A stretch of 44,650 bases of DNA from Gelatoporia subvermispora B (GCA_000320605.2 KB445797.1:1949803-1994452); one strand, 5' to 3'; positions 1 to 11,116 are shown, counted from the first letter of the stretch. Translations and numbers: made by a program. Notes: a model not told the origin generated them from the letters alone.

Positions 1-45
1 CGTGTTTTAGTCTAGAATATCAATAGTATGAGTAGATCAACTCAC

Positions 46-592
46 CGGCCTCGGGTCCACAGATCCTGTAACTTGTCCACCACGTCCGAATCAATATCTT
101 CGGGGGTGGCTTTGCCCTCTCCAATCGCCTCCAACATCTTGAACTCTGACGGGTCCATGTCGAGTATTGCCGCGTGCCGAGATGCAAAGGCATCTTCGAG
201 AGGCTGTAAGACAAGATGGACAAGCTCGGGGGGGTGCGAGAACTGCAGGCCTCCTCGGTGCTATGGACGACAGCGTTGTTTGAGTCCGGGGGAGGGGAGC
301 GGATCTTGGGGGTCTTGGGGCCTATCAAAGGCACCTTGGGAACGATAGAGGGGGGAGCGATCAAGGTCTTGCGCTGGAACGCAGTAGGGGTAGAACGGGG
401 CGACGGCCGCTAGGGGCGAGGCGACGGGACCGAGTCCCATTGAGAAGAGTATGGTGTGCTATACGCAGATGAGAACAGGCTGCGAGGTGGTGTGAGCCGA
501 TCCGGCGTAAATGGGTGAGGCAGAAACATAGCAGAAGACGGAGAGGAGGGGCCTGTGCAAGACACCCAGGTGATTGCAACCTGGGGTAACAA
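46..592 (-). pseudogene. Decayed or partial protein-coding gene, running off the left edge
   Basis: A minus-strand reading frame starts at 592 with a Ser/Pro-rich N-terminus (FLPHPFTPDRLTPPRSLF) and continues to about position 220, apart from one TAG at 410-412. Across a run of seven C (minus strand, near 229-235) the good frame shifts by one. It then reads PELVHLVLQPLEDAF and later DMDPSEFKMLEAIGEGK to a consensus donor (GTGAGT) at 45, so the next exon lies outside the window. The second part has clear coding character with charged, helix-like sequence. I do not recognise the family. The TAG and the frame change could mean a pseudogene, a sequencing error in the homopolymer, or an unrecognised intron: a GTGCCT..CATAG intron near 244-317 would also restore a frame. 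Confidence 0.4.
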
Positions 593-1527
593 GTTATATA
601 TGCGCAGGCTGCAGATTGTCGCCGGCCTACACCCCCTTTTTAGAATGGCAGTGTGTGGTACCTGCTGACAGCCTGGTTCTCTATATGCCTGTGTTTTGCT
701 CGGCGGTTTTACTGCTATCTGGTGTATGTATTCTTGCTAGATAACGTTCAAATTCCGGGAGTTAGGAGTACTACTAGTAAGCAGTGCTGCTGACTGAACT
801 ACAGGAGTAATAATATCCCAATCTTGAACTCGTGATCAACATGATCGTACATAGCTGCTCACATGAGATAAATGGATTCCATCGTAGTCAATGGTGTGTG
901 ATACGGATAGGTATAAGCAAAGATGCGGATAACACTGGGGATGCTGCCATGACTCGATGGACAGCATCAGGTGTCAAGAGAAGTATGAGAGAAAGGAAAG
1001 ACTACCCTACTGCGACTGATGGATAGCAAGTCTGCCTTGGACTTCCTCGTGTCACGCTGTACCACGCGAACATGCGTCAATGATGGTAGCTTGCGCGCGG
1101 TCATGGAGATGGGAGTGGCGTCGTCCCCGGTTGATGTACAGATGCTGCCAAAAGTGATGGTGGACGTTGGGAAGTCGTTGTGATCGACGGGGGTGTCAAA
1201 TTCGGATCAGGACGACGCTAGAGATGCTGATGTCGAGTGCAATGCATGAACTTATCGCACTTGGGGAGCTTGGTCACCTTGAGACGCCCACCAAGTGACT
1301 TCCGGACCATTCTAAGTGAGACGCAAGCGTCTCAAGCAGTCTCAAGCACATCAAGCATAAACTGTGGGATTTGCTGATGTTGTGCCGACTGCACTGTCAA
1401 TGTCAGACATGTAAGTTGCTACAAGATGATCACGTACAGGCAACAGTACGTAGTCAATGAAGGAGGGCAGGAATGAGTAAGACGTGTCCTGCGGGCGGAC
1501 GTACTTATAGTGATGGCAAGCTCGCAG
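593..1527. other. No gene recognised
   Basis: About 0.9 kb without a convincing coding frame, RNA gene or repeat. The short open frame at 832-1026 (+) has no recognisable domain or splice context. Confidence 0.5.
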
Positions 1528-2193
1528 CTGGAGCGTTGTATATATCAATTGATATATTTGGGGAATTGCCGAAGTGCCACTCACCGCCGGTGGCCCAGCG
1601 CGTGAGGATGAGCAGATAGCAGTGGATGTATCAGATGATATATCAAAATACATGGGAGCGCCCACGGTTGGGAGGTCAAGCAAAATGTGTGAGGACGTAT
1701 GAATGGCCGAGCATGCTGCGTCTTGCAAGAGCGAATGTATCCTGGCAGGGGATTTGTCAAACAATGTATCAGAATGAGTGGTGACATTACGAGTGACAGG
1801 TGAACTTACGAAGATCGGGCCATCTATGTGCTTAACACGGGCATTATCACGGGCATCCGTCAGCGTGAACCCGTCCTGACCTGACATATCAATGATATAT
1901 CCCGCCAATTTTAGCTCGTAACTCACGGTTCTGGCAGGGAGCAATCGCACTCCATGTCAAAAGATATGTTGATGACAGTGTGCGCCTGGAGACCTTTAGG
2001 ATGTATGAGACAATATATCAAAGTGCCGGAGACCGTATGAGCAATAGGTCAACTCACGGAAGACCATGCATGACCAATTGTATCAAGGATGTCTGCCAAC
2101 GTTGACTGCCAGTGATTCTGCCTGGAGTGATGGTGTCTGATATATCAATGATACATTTCCGGCAAATATACAAGTGGGACCTATGATACTCAC
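1528..2193 (-). repeat. Series of intron-like units with a shared TATATCAWTGATAT core
   Basis: On the minus strand five segments begin with GTGAGT or GTAAGT and end in a pyrimidine-AG acceptor: 2122-2193 (72 nt), 2057-1986 (72), 1926-1881 (46), 1809-1742 (68) and 1584-1528 (57). Three of them carry a near-palindromic core, TATATCATTGATATAT or TATATCAATTGATATAT. It sits behind a similar TTGCCGG/TTGGCGG/TTCGGC motif; the other two carry decayed forms. A further core-like copy lies at 1628-1647. The intervening 59-71 nt segments can be joined in one open phase (RITGSQRWQTSLIQL.., ..QDGFTLTDARDNARVKHID) before a stop. They may therefore be small exons of an unrecognised gene, or the whole may be a diverged tandem repeat. 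No function is claimed. Confidence 0.45.
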
Positions 2194-2285
2194 GATGTTC
2201 CGCGATTGGATACCGGTAATGGTATGCCCCGCAGATCGTCGTCGTCCACCTGATAGCTCTACTCAATCGTTGCTCCACTCTGCAG

Positions 2286-2776
2286 AGCGTATAACAGACG
2301 AACAACGGAGGCAAATCTGGGTTTACGTTCGTGGAAAGAATGGCAAGAGAGGCCCCTATCTCCCGTTCCTCCGTGTCGGAAAGCCGCAATATGGACAGAA
2401 AGGCATCTCCAAGGCCGAAGCCACGCTGCTTGGAAATATGCTCGAAAAGGGCATATATCCGTCCCAGAAGTTCCTTGATAGTATCGGCCAGAAGGAGGTC
2501 TATGTGAGCGTTACAGGCCTATGCAGCGAACAGCCCCTGTTTAAGTGCACCAACACACCCACAGAGGATCAGACCTGACGAGTGGTACACTCGTGACGAG
2601 CCCGCAACAGAGGGCTTGAAAGCCTATGTTTCCGAGCTCGAGGAAGATCTACATTTCATTGTGGACCAGAGCTGTACCTGTCAGCCCCAGATCCTGATAC
2701 TAGCCAGACCTACACCGCTGGCGAGAAAGGAACTAATGTTCTCATTTTGCGTCTTAGGTGCACGACTCCGTCGTGA
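2286..2776 (+). pseudogene. DUF3072-like small protein, copy 1, frameshifted
   Basis: The first module, ITDEQRRQIW...KGISKAEATLLGNMLEKGIYPSQKF, matches the layout of the intact copy at 4794-5577. It starts after an acceptor (CTCTGCAG, 2285) in the same phase 1. It ends at a donor (2504) after QKEVY, aligned with the intact gene's NTPVY, and intron 2504-2564 is followed by RIRPDEWYT (compare IPDPDSWAT). In the second module the frame changes near 2672: upstream ELEEDLHFIVDQS, then in another frame APDPDTSQTYT..LILRLR, which aligns with APDTSRMTKAQATKLIWRMR. That points to a single indel, so this copy is probably dead. Its 5' exons could not be placed with confidence and may be lost or overlap the intron-like series upstream. 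Confidence 0.55.
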
Positions 2777-3677
2777 AAGCAGCCCGCGTCGCGCGCGTTC
2801 TGCGAGTTCTTGAAGGATCGAGAACTGGGCGGTGCCAGGGGGCACTCGGAAGTTGAAACTCCCCAAAAGAAGGATTACTGTCCCCATTTGGGCATAATAT
2901 ATTTGTTTCGGCGACGCTGAGGCTAGCCGCCAGACCCGGCCGGCATGTCGGGGACCTGAAGATTTCGCTCTACTCTCCAAGCATAGATCTTTTGTCATCT
3001 AGAATAATGGAAACATCTACTAGCAGACTCGCGATGCGTCGTATGTCTTAAATATTTTCCAATAATGGCGTGGTTTGTTGTCTATTCTTGATCAGAGCCT
3101 TCGGAGTACGGCAGATCGACCGGCGCACTCCGGCATCCGGTTACTCATACAAGCGCCTATCGAGTGCCAGTAGTCCTTCACGAGAATCCAGCGTTCCAGC
3201 TCTCAAGATCTCACGCGCACGCTCCAAGTTCCACACGGAACAACATGGTACAACTCTGCTCTCAGCACTCTTCATAGTGAACTTATAAGCCAACGCGACC
3301 AAAAATAGGAGGTGGAGAACTCGAAATGTCCAGTCGCATGAGATCCTGTGCCTACAGCGGCTTCCGTGGACGCGTAACAAGCTTCGCTACAATCGCTCTC
3401 TTATTCCTCGGCTGATCACCTTAGTCCGTACTCAATGCATCCCAGCCCCTTCGATTTGATCGTGAAATCCGAGTATACCGCAGTGGGTCACAGGACAGAT
3501 TATCACAGCCTAAATGAAATGCACACACCGTGATTGGGTCATTCCAAATCAACCCTGTGTGTGCAACCCACACCACGCCTCACACTAGTCGGGTCAGTTC
3601 ACGATCGTAACAAAAGTTGTTACCTTTCCTTTTGAAATGCTCTTATGTTTGGCTCTTGGTGTGGTCTGCCAACGCGA
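2777..3677. other. No gene recognised
   Basis: About 0.9 kb with only short open frames on both strands (for example 2681-2998 minus and 3070-3288 plus). None shows a domain, paired splice sites or similarity to other parts of the window. Confidence 0.5.
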
Positions 3678-4137
3678 TCAACATGGGCTATACGCGTAGT
3701 GCGAAGCAAAACACCACGTCATGGTCCTGGGACTAGGTAATGCATGCAACAAGAAGTCGAATACAATCTCCATCGGCTTCTTCGTTATCCGTATGGCATT
3801 CGCGTATTGCACATTGCTAGACTGCGCTTGAAATGACAGGTGAGTTGCGCCTAGGATACTCAGGATTGTAGTATTGCGCGGCTGGAAGGAAGAAGTAGAT
3901 GGGACAATTGTACCAGCTTCACGGCTGCAGCACTGGTGAACGTTTCCGCGGCTTCTGTGGGGATAGTGAAGGTAGCGATGCATTACACTGCAATTATCTG
4001 CGAAGAATTTGAAGGACTTTTCAGCGCCCTACGACATCTATCTACCACTCACAGTCACGGTCAAAGAGCTGCGTGCCGAAGACAGCGGTGGCGAGGTCAA
4101 GAGGCATCGTAGCGACTCCATCGGCTGATGTGTTCAT
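3678..4137 (-). CDS. Hypothetical small two-exon gene
   Basis: Start ATG at 4137 opens MNTSADGVATMPLDLATAVF and reaches GTQLFDRD before a consensus donor (GTGAGT, 4052). An acceptor (CTTCGCAG) at 3998 restores phase, and the second exon runs to a stop at 3678, giving a predicted protein of about 130 residues. The first exon has good coding character. The second is rich in His, Ser and Cys and less convincing; another frame there (IPTEAAETFTSAAAVKLVQL) also looks coding, so the acceptor may be wrong. No family recognised. It lies between two DUF3072-like copies but shows no similarity to them. It may be part of a longer or decayed gene that continues upstream. Confidence 0.3.
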
Positions 4138-4793
4138 CAATATTTGTGACTGAAATTCATATATGCGCTATAGGCACGATATCAAGCACAGCAACATACC
4201 TTCGCTGCGACCCAGAATACGGCCGCGATTGCATACGATTCACGGTTCAGGTGGCCTGCGACCGGTACTGACGAGATTGTTACATTCACCATCATTTTCC
4301 ATGCTGCACATCTTGTCATAGTAAGTTGGTACCGCCATCCGGTGTAATCAGCAGATCTGGAAAGCACGGAGCAAAGCAACCACAGCCTAATGCAGATGGC
4401 GCGGAGAGAAGTGGGGAAGCGAGCATTGCCACCGGCAACTAAGCCGGTGTCCAAATCTCGGACCGGGCGTTCCGCGGCCGTAAAGCGCCGACAGGCCTCT
4501 CCTTTTACCCAACTTCATTCATATGTTTCTCGTTCTCCAGAAACTCTTGTGTCAGGGGGATGACCACAATATGCAACTCCGATGATGCGCTCTTCTGTGT
4601 TTTCGCCCCCCAAATATCGTCGTGAACCCGACGCATCTTTGCTTCGTACCATCATCTCGCCGCTCCAAACCCCCGCTAAACTTTCAGAGAGAAACAGATG
4701 GTGACCGGCCTTTGGCTCGCAGGACAACGCGGAGAGCTCAATTCTGAACCTTGCTAACAGTCTACCATAAAGCAAGAGCAACTGGAGGATCAG
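4138..4793. other. Upstream region of the DUF3072-like gene, no other gene recognised
   Basis: Contains short minus-strand open frames (4182-4454, 4515-4877) with no recognisable domain. One ends at a possible donor (GGTATGTTG, about 4199) that could join to the small gene downstream, but the phases do not match. Presumably carries the promoter of the gene starting at 4794. Confidence 0.4.
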
Positions 4794-5577
4794 ATGGCCA
4801 ACATGGTCCTCGTCGTTGCCCCTGAGGCCGTCAAGGCCGAATCTGAGGTATGCGCAACCTACTCCTTCACCCCGCAAGTCATCAAAACCATCCGTAGGGA
4901 AACACCTCAGACTACGTAGTCGTCGAGCACCCTGCCGCCAACTTCCAGCTCTCGCAGGGGACGAGCTCTCCCTACGCCGATATCGTGCACGTGCTCTCTA
5001 ATATCCCTCCTCCGCGTCAATGGGTGACTGCCAACGGTGAGCGTCATCACCACTTCCTCTCTTCCCTGTCCGCTTCCACGTGCCCATACTTTCCTCGCGT
5101 CCCGCAGAGCCGATGACCCCACGCCAGCGCCATGCGCTTTACTGGGCGAGTCACTTCGCGGGGGTCACCCTCGACTTCCTTAGTTGGCCCGAACCCGAGA
5201 ATGGCGAGCTCGGCGTGACCAAGGCCGAAGCCTCCGAGCTGATCACGGTCTTCTGGAGTGGGGACGTACCCTCTGCCGACCACATCGCGTCCGTCGGAAA
5301 CACGCCTGTCTACGTGAGCTCCTATCTATTCTCGCTGCTCAACTCTAGTTGACAATCAACGCAGATTCCGGACCCTGACTCGTGGGCGACCGGCGGGCAC
5401 CCGCTCACGCACGGCCAGAAGGACATGATCGGCAAGCTCGCTGTCGCCGCTGGGTACATCGCCCCAGACACGTCGCGCATGACCAAGGCGCAGGCGACGA
5501 AGCTCATCTGGCGCATGAGGAGCCTCAGCCCTATCAACCGGCGCGAGCGCAGGCGCGCTACACGCGCCAAGCTCTGA
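4794..5577 (+). CDS. DUF3072-like two-module small protein, intact copy A
   Basis: Four exons (4794-4847, 4898-5036, 5108-5313, 5365-5577) join in phase to a 203-residue protein. Introns are 50, 71 and 51 nt with GT..AG ends. Two similar modules are visible. The first has MTPRQRHALYWASHFAG (67 on) and VTKAEASELI (101 on). The second has LTHGQKDMIGKLAVAAG (147 on) and MTKAQATKLIWRM (172 on). From memory, the pattern MT..Q...L....G......LTKAEAS..I is that of the bacterial DUF3072 family, whose function is unknown; the assignment is an inference without a profile search. The C-terminus is Arg-rich (RRERRRATRAKL). The first exon encodes only 18 residues and there is no signal peptide or membrane segment. 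Four relatives lie at 2286, 15108, 15996 and 17308. Confidence 0.82.
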
Positions 5578-6004
5578 ACTGAGCATATGTACAGCGCAGT
5601 TGCTGCGCTGCGGTCCGAGTTTATGTGATCGTGCTATGTAGGAATGTATAGACATCGAGATTTTATTATGACTTGAAGAGATGGTGTGCTGCCCGAGTGA
5701 GCCCGCGCGGATTTGCCTCAGGTACCGTAAGCCGGCGCTGTGGGTTACCACGAACATTGAGAAGTGAGGACATCTGAGTGAGTATTCCCAAGACTGCAGA
5801 GCAGCATGTGCGGACTAATGAGAGTAACAGACACATCCAGCTGTATGATAAAGGCGTATCTCAGAATGCCAGCAATGTGTGCCCCAGAGCCACGCATGAA
5901 CAGGTCACTCGCACGAAGGGTAGACGTATTAGCGTGGTTGATCTAGGACCACACTATGCCTTCATTCCGAATATTACGGTATATGCTTATCGTCTGAAGG
6001 AGCG
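5578..6004. other. Intergenic, no gene recognised
   Basis: Between the DUF3072-like gene and the convergent ferredoxin gene. The open frame at 5778-6008 (+) has no recognisable feature and overlaps the ferredoxin 3' end. Probably holds both 3' untranslated regions. Confidence 0.5.
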
Positions 6005-6997
6005 TTAGTGATGTGTGGGCTTCTTGCCTGTGACAAGGAGTACGAGCGTAAGCGGCCATGACCTAGGAGAACCCCGATACTCGAAAAATGCAAACACGCA
6101 CCGTCTACGAACATGTTCCGCGTCGCACTTGGGAGGGTTGCGGTGAGCCCGTCGAGCTCCCTAGTAAGCTTCACTTGGCAGCCGAGCCGAGATGTATCTG
6201 TCAAGCCGAATGCCATGTCAAGCATGTCGTTTTCGTCGTCCTGGAGTAGATCAGCCGTGTATGAGTACTGGACGACAAACGGTCTCGAAGCAGAGAGCAG
6301 CGTACCTCTGGCTCCGGAAGCAGGTCGTAATGCTCAGGATTGAGGATTACATGGCATGTTGAACACGCAACAGAACCTTCGCATGCACCTGGAGTAGAGA
6401 AGGGTTCAAAGTAGCTCAGACTGATCCGCCGATTGGTGAAATGTAGGGTCTGCGTACCTTCAAGATCGATGTCATACGTGTGCGCAATGCTCAGAAGGTC
6501 GTCACCCTCATTAGCCTCCACCGTCTTCAAGTGGTTCCCCTTGGCATCCTTGAATGTCACCTTGATCCTGCAAGAATACCCGCATAATGATACATAAGGT
6601 CACACACGACGATCCACCTGAGAACTTACCCTTTCCCTGGCGCCGGTGGCGCGACAGGCCCGTGCGAACTGGCTGCCCATCAGCGGAACATGAGATTGTG
6701 AGAGACATCCCTCCATGAAGCCTCCTCACCGGCTGATGCATGGAATGCGTGCACGCCGGGCGCGCCGGTCCTCGAAGAACACGCGGGGCACCTGCACTGG
6801 TATCGCGGCGACCCGCTGGGCCGATGTACGTTAGCAAATTGAGATATGTGCCTTCGCGCCGACGCAAATGCGCTTGATGCGGATAATGAAGAGATTCGTG
6901 GCCGCGCCAGTCGATTCCAGACAGCACTCGTCGCGGTCGAGGTGTGGCGAGTCATTTTGGCGAGGATTTGCGGGGTCATCGCGACCCGAGCAGACAT
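6005..6997 (-). CDS. YAH1: Mitochondrial [2Fe-2S] adrenodoxin-type ferredoxin
   Basis: Six exons (6997-6730, 6672-6630, 6567-6458, 6388-6306, 6240-6102, 6027-6005) join in phase to 221 residues. The N-terminus is rich in Arg, Ser and Ala with no acids, as expected of a mitochondrial presequence; an internal Met 14 codons on (6955) is an alternative start. The ferredoxin fold begins near [11 protein letters not shown]. The cluster ligands are C143, C149, C152 ([14 protein letters not shown]) and C189 (RLGCQV), with the 6/3/37 spacing of adrenodoxins. The tail has [19 protein letters not shown], typical of this family. In yeast the Yah1 family passes electrons from ferredoxin reductase to Fe-S cluster assembly and to haem A and ubiquinone synthesis in the matrix; that role is assumed here. 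Divergent from QTRT2, with 379 bp between start codons. Confidence 0.95.
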
Positions 6998-7376
6998 GGC
7001 AAGCGAGTTGGGATTGTAGTAGCAGGAATTTTGAGAAGCTTGAGATTGAACTCAAGGTTAACGGAGACTGCGGCGACTTCGAGGAGAGATAGAACGCAGA
7101 AAGGAGAGCGTAAGTCCGCAAACAAAGTTGGAAGAGTGTCTTCCGAGACTCGTCCTCCCCTCGGCAGACCTGCATTACATAACTTTTAGACGCCCTAAGA
7201 TCTCTGTGCTAGATCTCTCGCTTGATTCCAGCCCACTTTCCTCCAGTTGCGCCCTCCAAGTCAGTTCCGCCTCGAAAACTGAAGCAATACTGTTTGTGCG
7301 ATCCAATTCTATCGGTACTGAATATATCACTGTGGCTCAGGTATCTGCGTTGCGTCGATCTGTTCAGCTGCGCTCT
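6998..7376. promoter_or_regulatory. Shared divergent promoter region, ferredoxin / QTRT2
   Basis: The 379 bp between the two start codons must hold both promoters. The QTRT2 frame stays open upstream of its chosen Met for 83 codons, so an earlier start (as far as 7128) cannot be ruled out. No canonical TATA box was seen. Confidence 0.5.
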
Positions 7377-9469
7377 ATGGCTACCGTGTCCGCCCCAGCT
7401 TTCCAGCTTACCTCTTCCCCGACCTCGACTTCTGATGCTGACAGCAAATTCGGACCTCGGCTCGGAAGAATCTCAGTTGGATATGTGAATGGCTCTCCTA
7501 TAGTACTAGAGACCCCTGGCCTGGTGACTGTGACTTCTCGCGGTGTGGTCCCCCACCTCTCTCGGGACCATGTCAAGATTACCGACGCGATCCGATGGGT
7601 GAACGTGCCGTTCGAATCTTTGTAAGATGTATTTCGTATCTTCATCTACATCGCGGCTCTTAAGACCTTGGGATGCGATAGACAAAGCTAGGGAGCTCGA
7701 TTATTGAGTCAGCTGAGACGCTGTACGATGCTCAGCTAACTCCCGTTAGCCGGGCCTTAGACCGTCACCCAAGACTCCTGGCGTAGGCGTATCTGTTTTG
7801 CGTCAAGTGTGCACCGAAGAGACTTGAGAAGATGCAATTACATCTCACGCCTAGTCTGTTCGTGTGACCCACGCTGGATCTCGTTCCCTAGTCTTGTCTG
7901 TCAGCATAGCTATCCGTAGATCCCAGTCATGCGGATTCTAATCACATATTCAGCCTAGATCGAAATCCTCCCGTACCAACACTACAACGCGGAGAATGGC
8001 CATTACATACGTTTTTGGGCTTCTCCCCGTCACAACATATTCTTTCCATGACCGCTCGAGATCCATTCGATGGTCGTGAGATGCCCGCCAATGGCAAAGG
8101 CCACGTGTGCATCTACTGCGTTAGGGGCGTACGAAAGGTCAGTTCCAATGCGTAACACATCCGATCGCGCCATCTAACGACTCCGAAGCTAAGCCCCGCT
8201 GCATGGAACGAGTATACAGATTCCTGTAAACCGCACTTTTCGGTTGTCCTTTCAGATACTCCATTCACATTCCCGCCGCATTCTCAGAAGCGACTCACGA
8301 AAAGTCTAGAACGGTCCACCGCCTGGCTTGTAGACACGTTGAAGACTGTCCGGAACAAAAGTGCAGCATTTTCAGATGAAGGTCTTTCGACACATGCACG
8401 TTTGCTGGTGCATATGGCAGGTGTAGCAAATGCCCAGGCTCGCAGGGCGTTTTCGGAGAGCCTTGGAGAGCCTCTCGAAGCCACCGACCGAGATAGGCTG
8501 CAGCCGTTAAAGACACTTGACGAAGGCGTTGCGGGATATGTATTCGACCTCGTCCCTCTTCGCATGGCGCTCTCGACACATCACCCGGCAGACGACCTAA
8601 CAGATCCGTCCGACCTTCTTGTCACGAACCCCGAAAAGGGGGAAGCCCCCGCGCAGATATCCGACGACTTTGCGGGTCTCCTCCGTGCGTCGCTGCAACC
8701 CCTGCCCGTGGAGAAGCCGCGCATCGTCAATTCAGCGCGCTCACCGCACGAGATCCTGGGGCTTGTACTGGACGTCGGCGTAGAGCTCTTTGACGCACAC
8801 TGGGCGCAGCGGGCGGCGGACATCGGCGTCGCACTGGACTTCAAGTTCCCTCTCGATGACGTCTCCACGCCCAACGATCCGAGCAGCACCTGTGCCGCGC
8901 CTCGCGTCCGTGCAACCGGCAAGCAGGACCTCGGGCACAACCTCTACAGCGCCGCGTACGCGCACGACCACTCGCGGCTTGCTGCCGCATTCCTCGACGC
9001 TTCCTCCGCATCTGCGTCTCCCTCCTCGCCCATCTGCAAGTGCGCCGCATGCTCTCCGCGCATCCCCGCGACGCACAGCGCGCACAGCGCCGTGGACGCG
9101 CTGTCGTCGCTGCACGGGCGCGGCGAAACCACGACCGCGCTCCCTCCATACACGCGCTCGTACGTGCACCACCTGCTGCACACGCACGAGATGTCCGCGC
9201 ACGCACTGCTCGTGATGCACAATCTCACCGTGCTCGACGCGTTCTTCGCGGGCGTACGCGCGGTGCTCGCGCGCCCCACGGGGAGCGAGGAGCTCCGCAA
9301 GGAGGCGGAGCGGTTTATTGAGAAGTACGATGAGGAGATGTTGGTGATGGAAGAGGCGAAGGCACAGTGGAGGGAGGTGGACCGGGCGCGTGGGAAGGGG
9401 AGGTTGGCGAGAGAGAAGGAGAAACAGCATGAATCCACGGTTGGGACGGCGGTTGATATTGATCTATAG
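7377..9469 (+). CDS. QTRT2: Queuine tRNA-ribosyltransferase accessory subunit 2
   Basis: Three exons (7377-7621, 7954-8137, 8189-9469) encode 569 residues. Intron 1 is 332 nt, far longer than its neighbours; intron 2 is 51 nt. N-terminal GPRLGRISVGYVNGSPIVLE and TPGLVTVTSRGVVPHLSRDH are the family start. FLGFSPSQHILSMTARDPFD and GREMPANGKGH follow, then SDTPFTFPPHSQKRLTKSLE. The zinc site C426-x-C428-x2-C431 with H487 (VMHN) is complete, followed by TRSYVHHLLHTHEMSAHALL. This family pairs with the catalytic subunit QTRT1 to exchange guanine for queuine at the wobble position of GUN-anticodon tRNAs, using salvaged queuine. It is called the accessory rather than the catalytic subunit because it reads like QTRT2 throughout and I saw no catalytic-subunit nucleophile region. 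Upstream Met codons exist, but MATVSAPAF gives the usual N-terminal length. Confidence 0.93.
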
Positions 9470-10129
9470 AGTGCCGAGGGTCGTTATCAAGGTGATATAA
9501 GGGCTATCTTGGACCTTGTACAACATGTAACTTATCATTCGTCCAAGATCGCAACTAGTGACACTACGAACGGGACATCCTCAAACTTAATAGTGACGCT
9601 GTCGAGAGACCCATTTTGCTTTCTCTTCCTTCCGTGCATGAGACACCCCCCAAGCATCCTCATCTACTATCTTGGGTGAGGCACTGAGACGACCAGTGCG
9701 CATGTCGCTCGTTAGTCCATTAAGCACTTTTCGTCAAGCTTGCGTGCAACAGCGGAAACGCTACACGTGACAGACGCGTTCTAAATTTGGCGCCCTTCGT
9801 GTGGTTGAACCTGTTCAACTCGAGGCGACCTCCGTCCTCATATCCTCGCAGACCTCTGTGAAATCTCCCAAAACAAGTGAATTGAAGCCCATCCTCAGCT
9901 TTTCAGTCTGGACATGGCGACAGTCTCTCTTCATGACAACGCCACAATGGTATGGACGCTCGCTCGACTCGGGAGCAGCTCGTTGTGGCGTCCCTCAGCT
10001 GCAGTCCATGGCCGCACGATTCCCTTCAGCGGCAGTCATTCGCGCATATTTACACTATCCATGTCGAAGTGGACACAATTTCTGCCTGAAAAGCGTGGGG
10101 GAATGCATCCGAGTATCGCACAGATATTG
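9470..10129. other. Intergenic; weak open frame only
   Basis: Two overlapping plus-strand open frames (9801-10244 and 9914-10168) have ordinary composition but no domain or splice structure. I see nothing else. Confidence 0.4.
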
Positions 10130-10189
10130 TGGTGGCAACCGGCGACGGACGAACGAACAAGAAGCTGAGGCTGGCTCGAAGTCCCACGC

Positions 10190-10400
10190 GGATACCAGCC
10201 CCATGATCCCAGCTTATCGCAATGCTCCATGCGGTCAGAATTAAAGAACCAGCCGCGAAAACACGGGGGACGCACGGACCCAACCGCGCGCGGAGAAATG
10301 TGGCGGGCGTCTGTGTCCACAGCGTCAGCCGCACGATCGGCTACCCCTGGTTCGAGTATAAGAACCCCCTCTGTCGCCAAAACCTCTCCTTCACTCGAAC
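10190..10400 (+). promoter_or_regulatory. Conserved promoter-like block with TATA box, left arm
   Basis: Contains TTCGAGTATAAGAACCCCCT with a TATA element at 10357-10362, followed by a pyrimidine-rich stretch (CTCTCCTTCACTCG..). The reverse-complement copy near 20160-20350 keeps TTCGAGTATAAAATCCCCTC and the upstream GTGTCCACAGCGTCAGCCGC. Conservation of exactly this region, when the downstream sequence has diverged, suggests a real promoter. Transcription would run into the repeat array. Confidence 0.55.
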
Positions 10401-10499
10401 TACCATCATTTCCCTCTCGAGTCCCCACGCCCGCTCTCCCGCTGGCGTTCGTCGTTTTCGTCGGTCGTCCCCACGATCTACCTTCCACGCCTCGACTCT

Positions 10500-10718
10500 A
10501 TGTCGGCGCCTTCTCATCGAGGCAAGCTCGACGAACTCTACGCGCCCTCAACATGGCCCATGGCCGACTGGTGAGATTCACCACTGCCCCTCAACCACAC
10601 CCTGCTGCATAGACATGGGCAGGGACTGACCTGCGCACAACGCCACAGCGCCACTCTGGGCCGCCGGTTGCCGTCGCCATGCCGTGTCGGTGACGAACAT
10701 GATCGAAATATAACTTGA
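10500..10718 (+). CDS. Possible 46-residue protein behind the left-arm promoter
   Basis: The first ATG after the TATA box (143 bp downstream) opens MSAPSHRGKLDELYAPSTWP. A donor (GTGAGA) lies at 10571 and an acceptor (CGCCACAG) at 10648. The joined frame ends after GDEHDRNIT at 10718. The protein would be soluble with no recognisable domain. The right-arm copy does not conserve this frame, which argues against a conserved protein and in favour of the transcript or promoter mattering more. Could be spurious. Confidence 0.25.
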
Positions 10719-11116
10719 ACCAGCTGCGACAGCTGCTACGACCATCGACGCCTATATTATCAACACGTCAATTGTCGATCATGCACGCAACTTATCTTCG
10801 ACGCCACATCTGCTAACAGTGTCTGCGGCTAAACGTGAGTTGTATATCCAGATCTCACGATCTGCGTTCACTGTCGCGAATCTACCATGGCCGACGCTAA
10901 CTCGTGTACTCAACAGACGTCAACGTCGGCGACCATCGTCCCGCTATGACATCCTTTCGCCAGCAAGGCACCATCAGCATGGTATACGGGACGACACGGG
11001 CCCATCGCCACTCAAGCTCAGGCATCATATATTCCCTGGTCCCAACAACCACATCGCGTACCAAGAGGAGAATAGAGGGACCTCCGTACGCGAGAGGGAA
11101 GGGTGCGCTCTGCGTC

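Noticed and set aside
1351..1950. 199-codon minus-strand open frame
   Set aside because: It runs straight through several strong donor/acceptor pairs and the shared AT-rich cores and shows no domain; better explained as read-through of the intron-like series.
5356..5757. 133-codon minus-strand open frame
   Set aside because: It overlaps exon 4 of the intact DUF3072-like gene on the other strand; GC-rich third positions there create antisense frames.
8741..9430. 229-codon minus-strand open frame
   Set aside because: Lies wholly opposite the QTRT2 zinc-binding exon; Arg/Val-rich antisense artefact.
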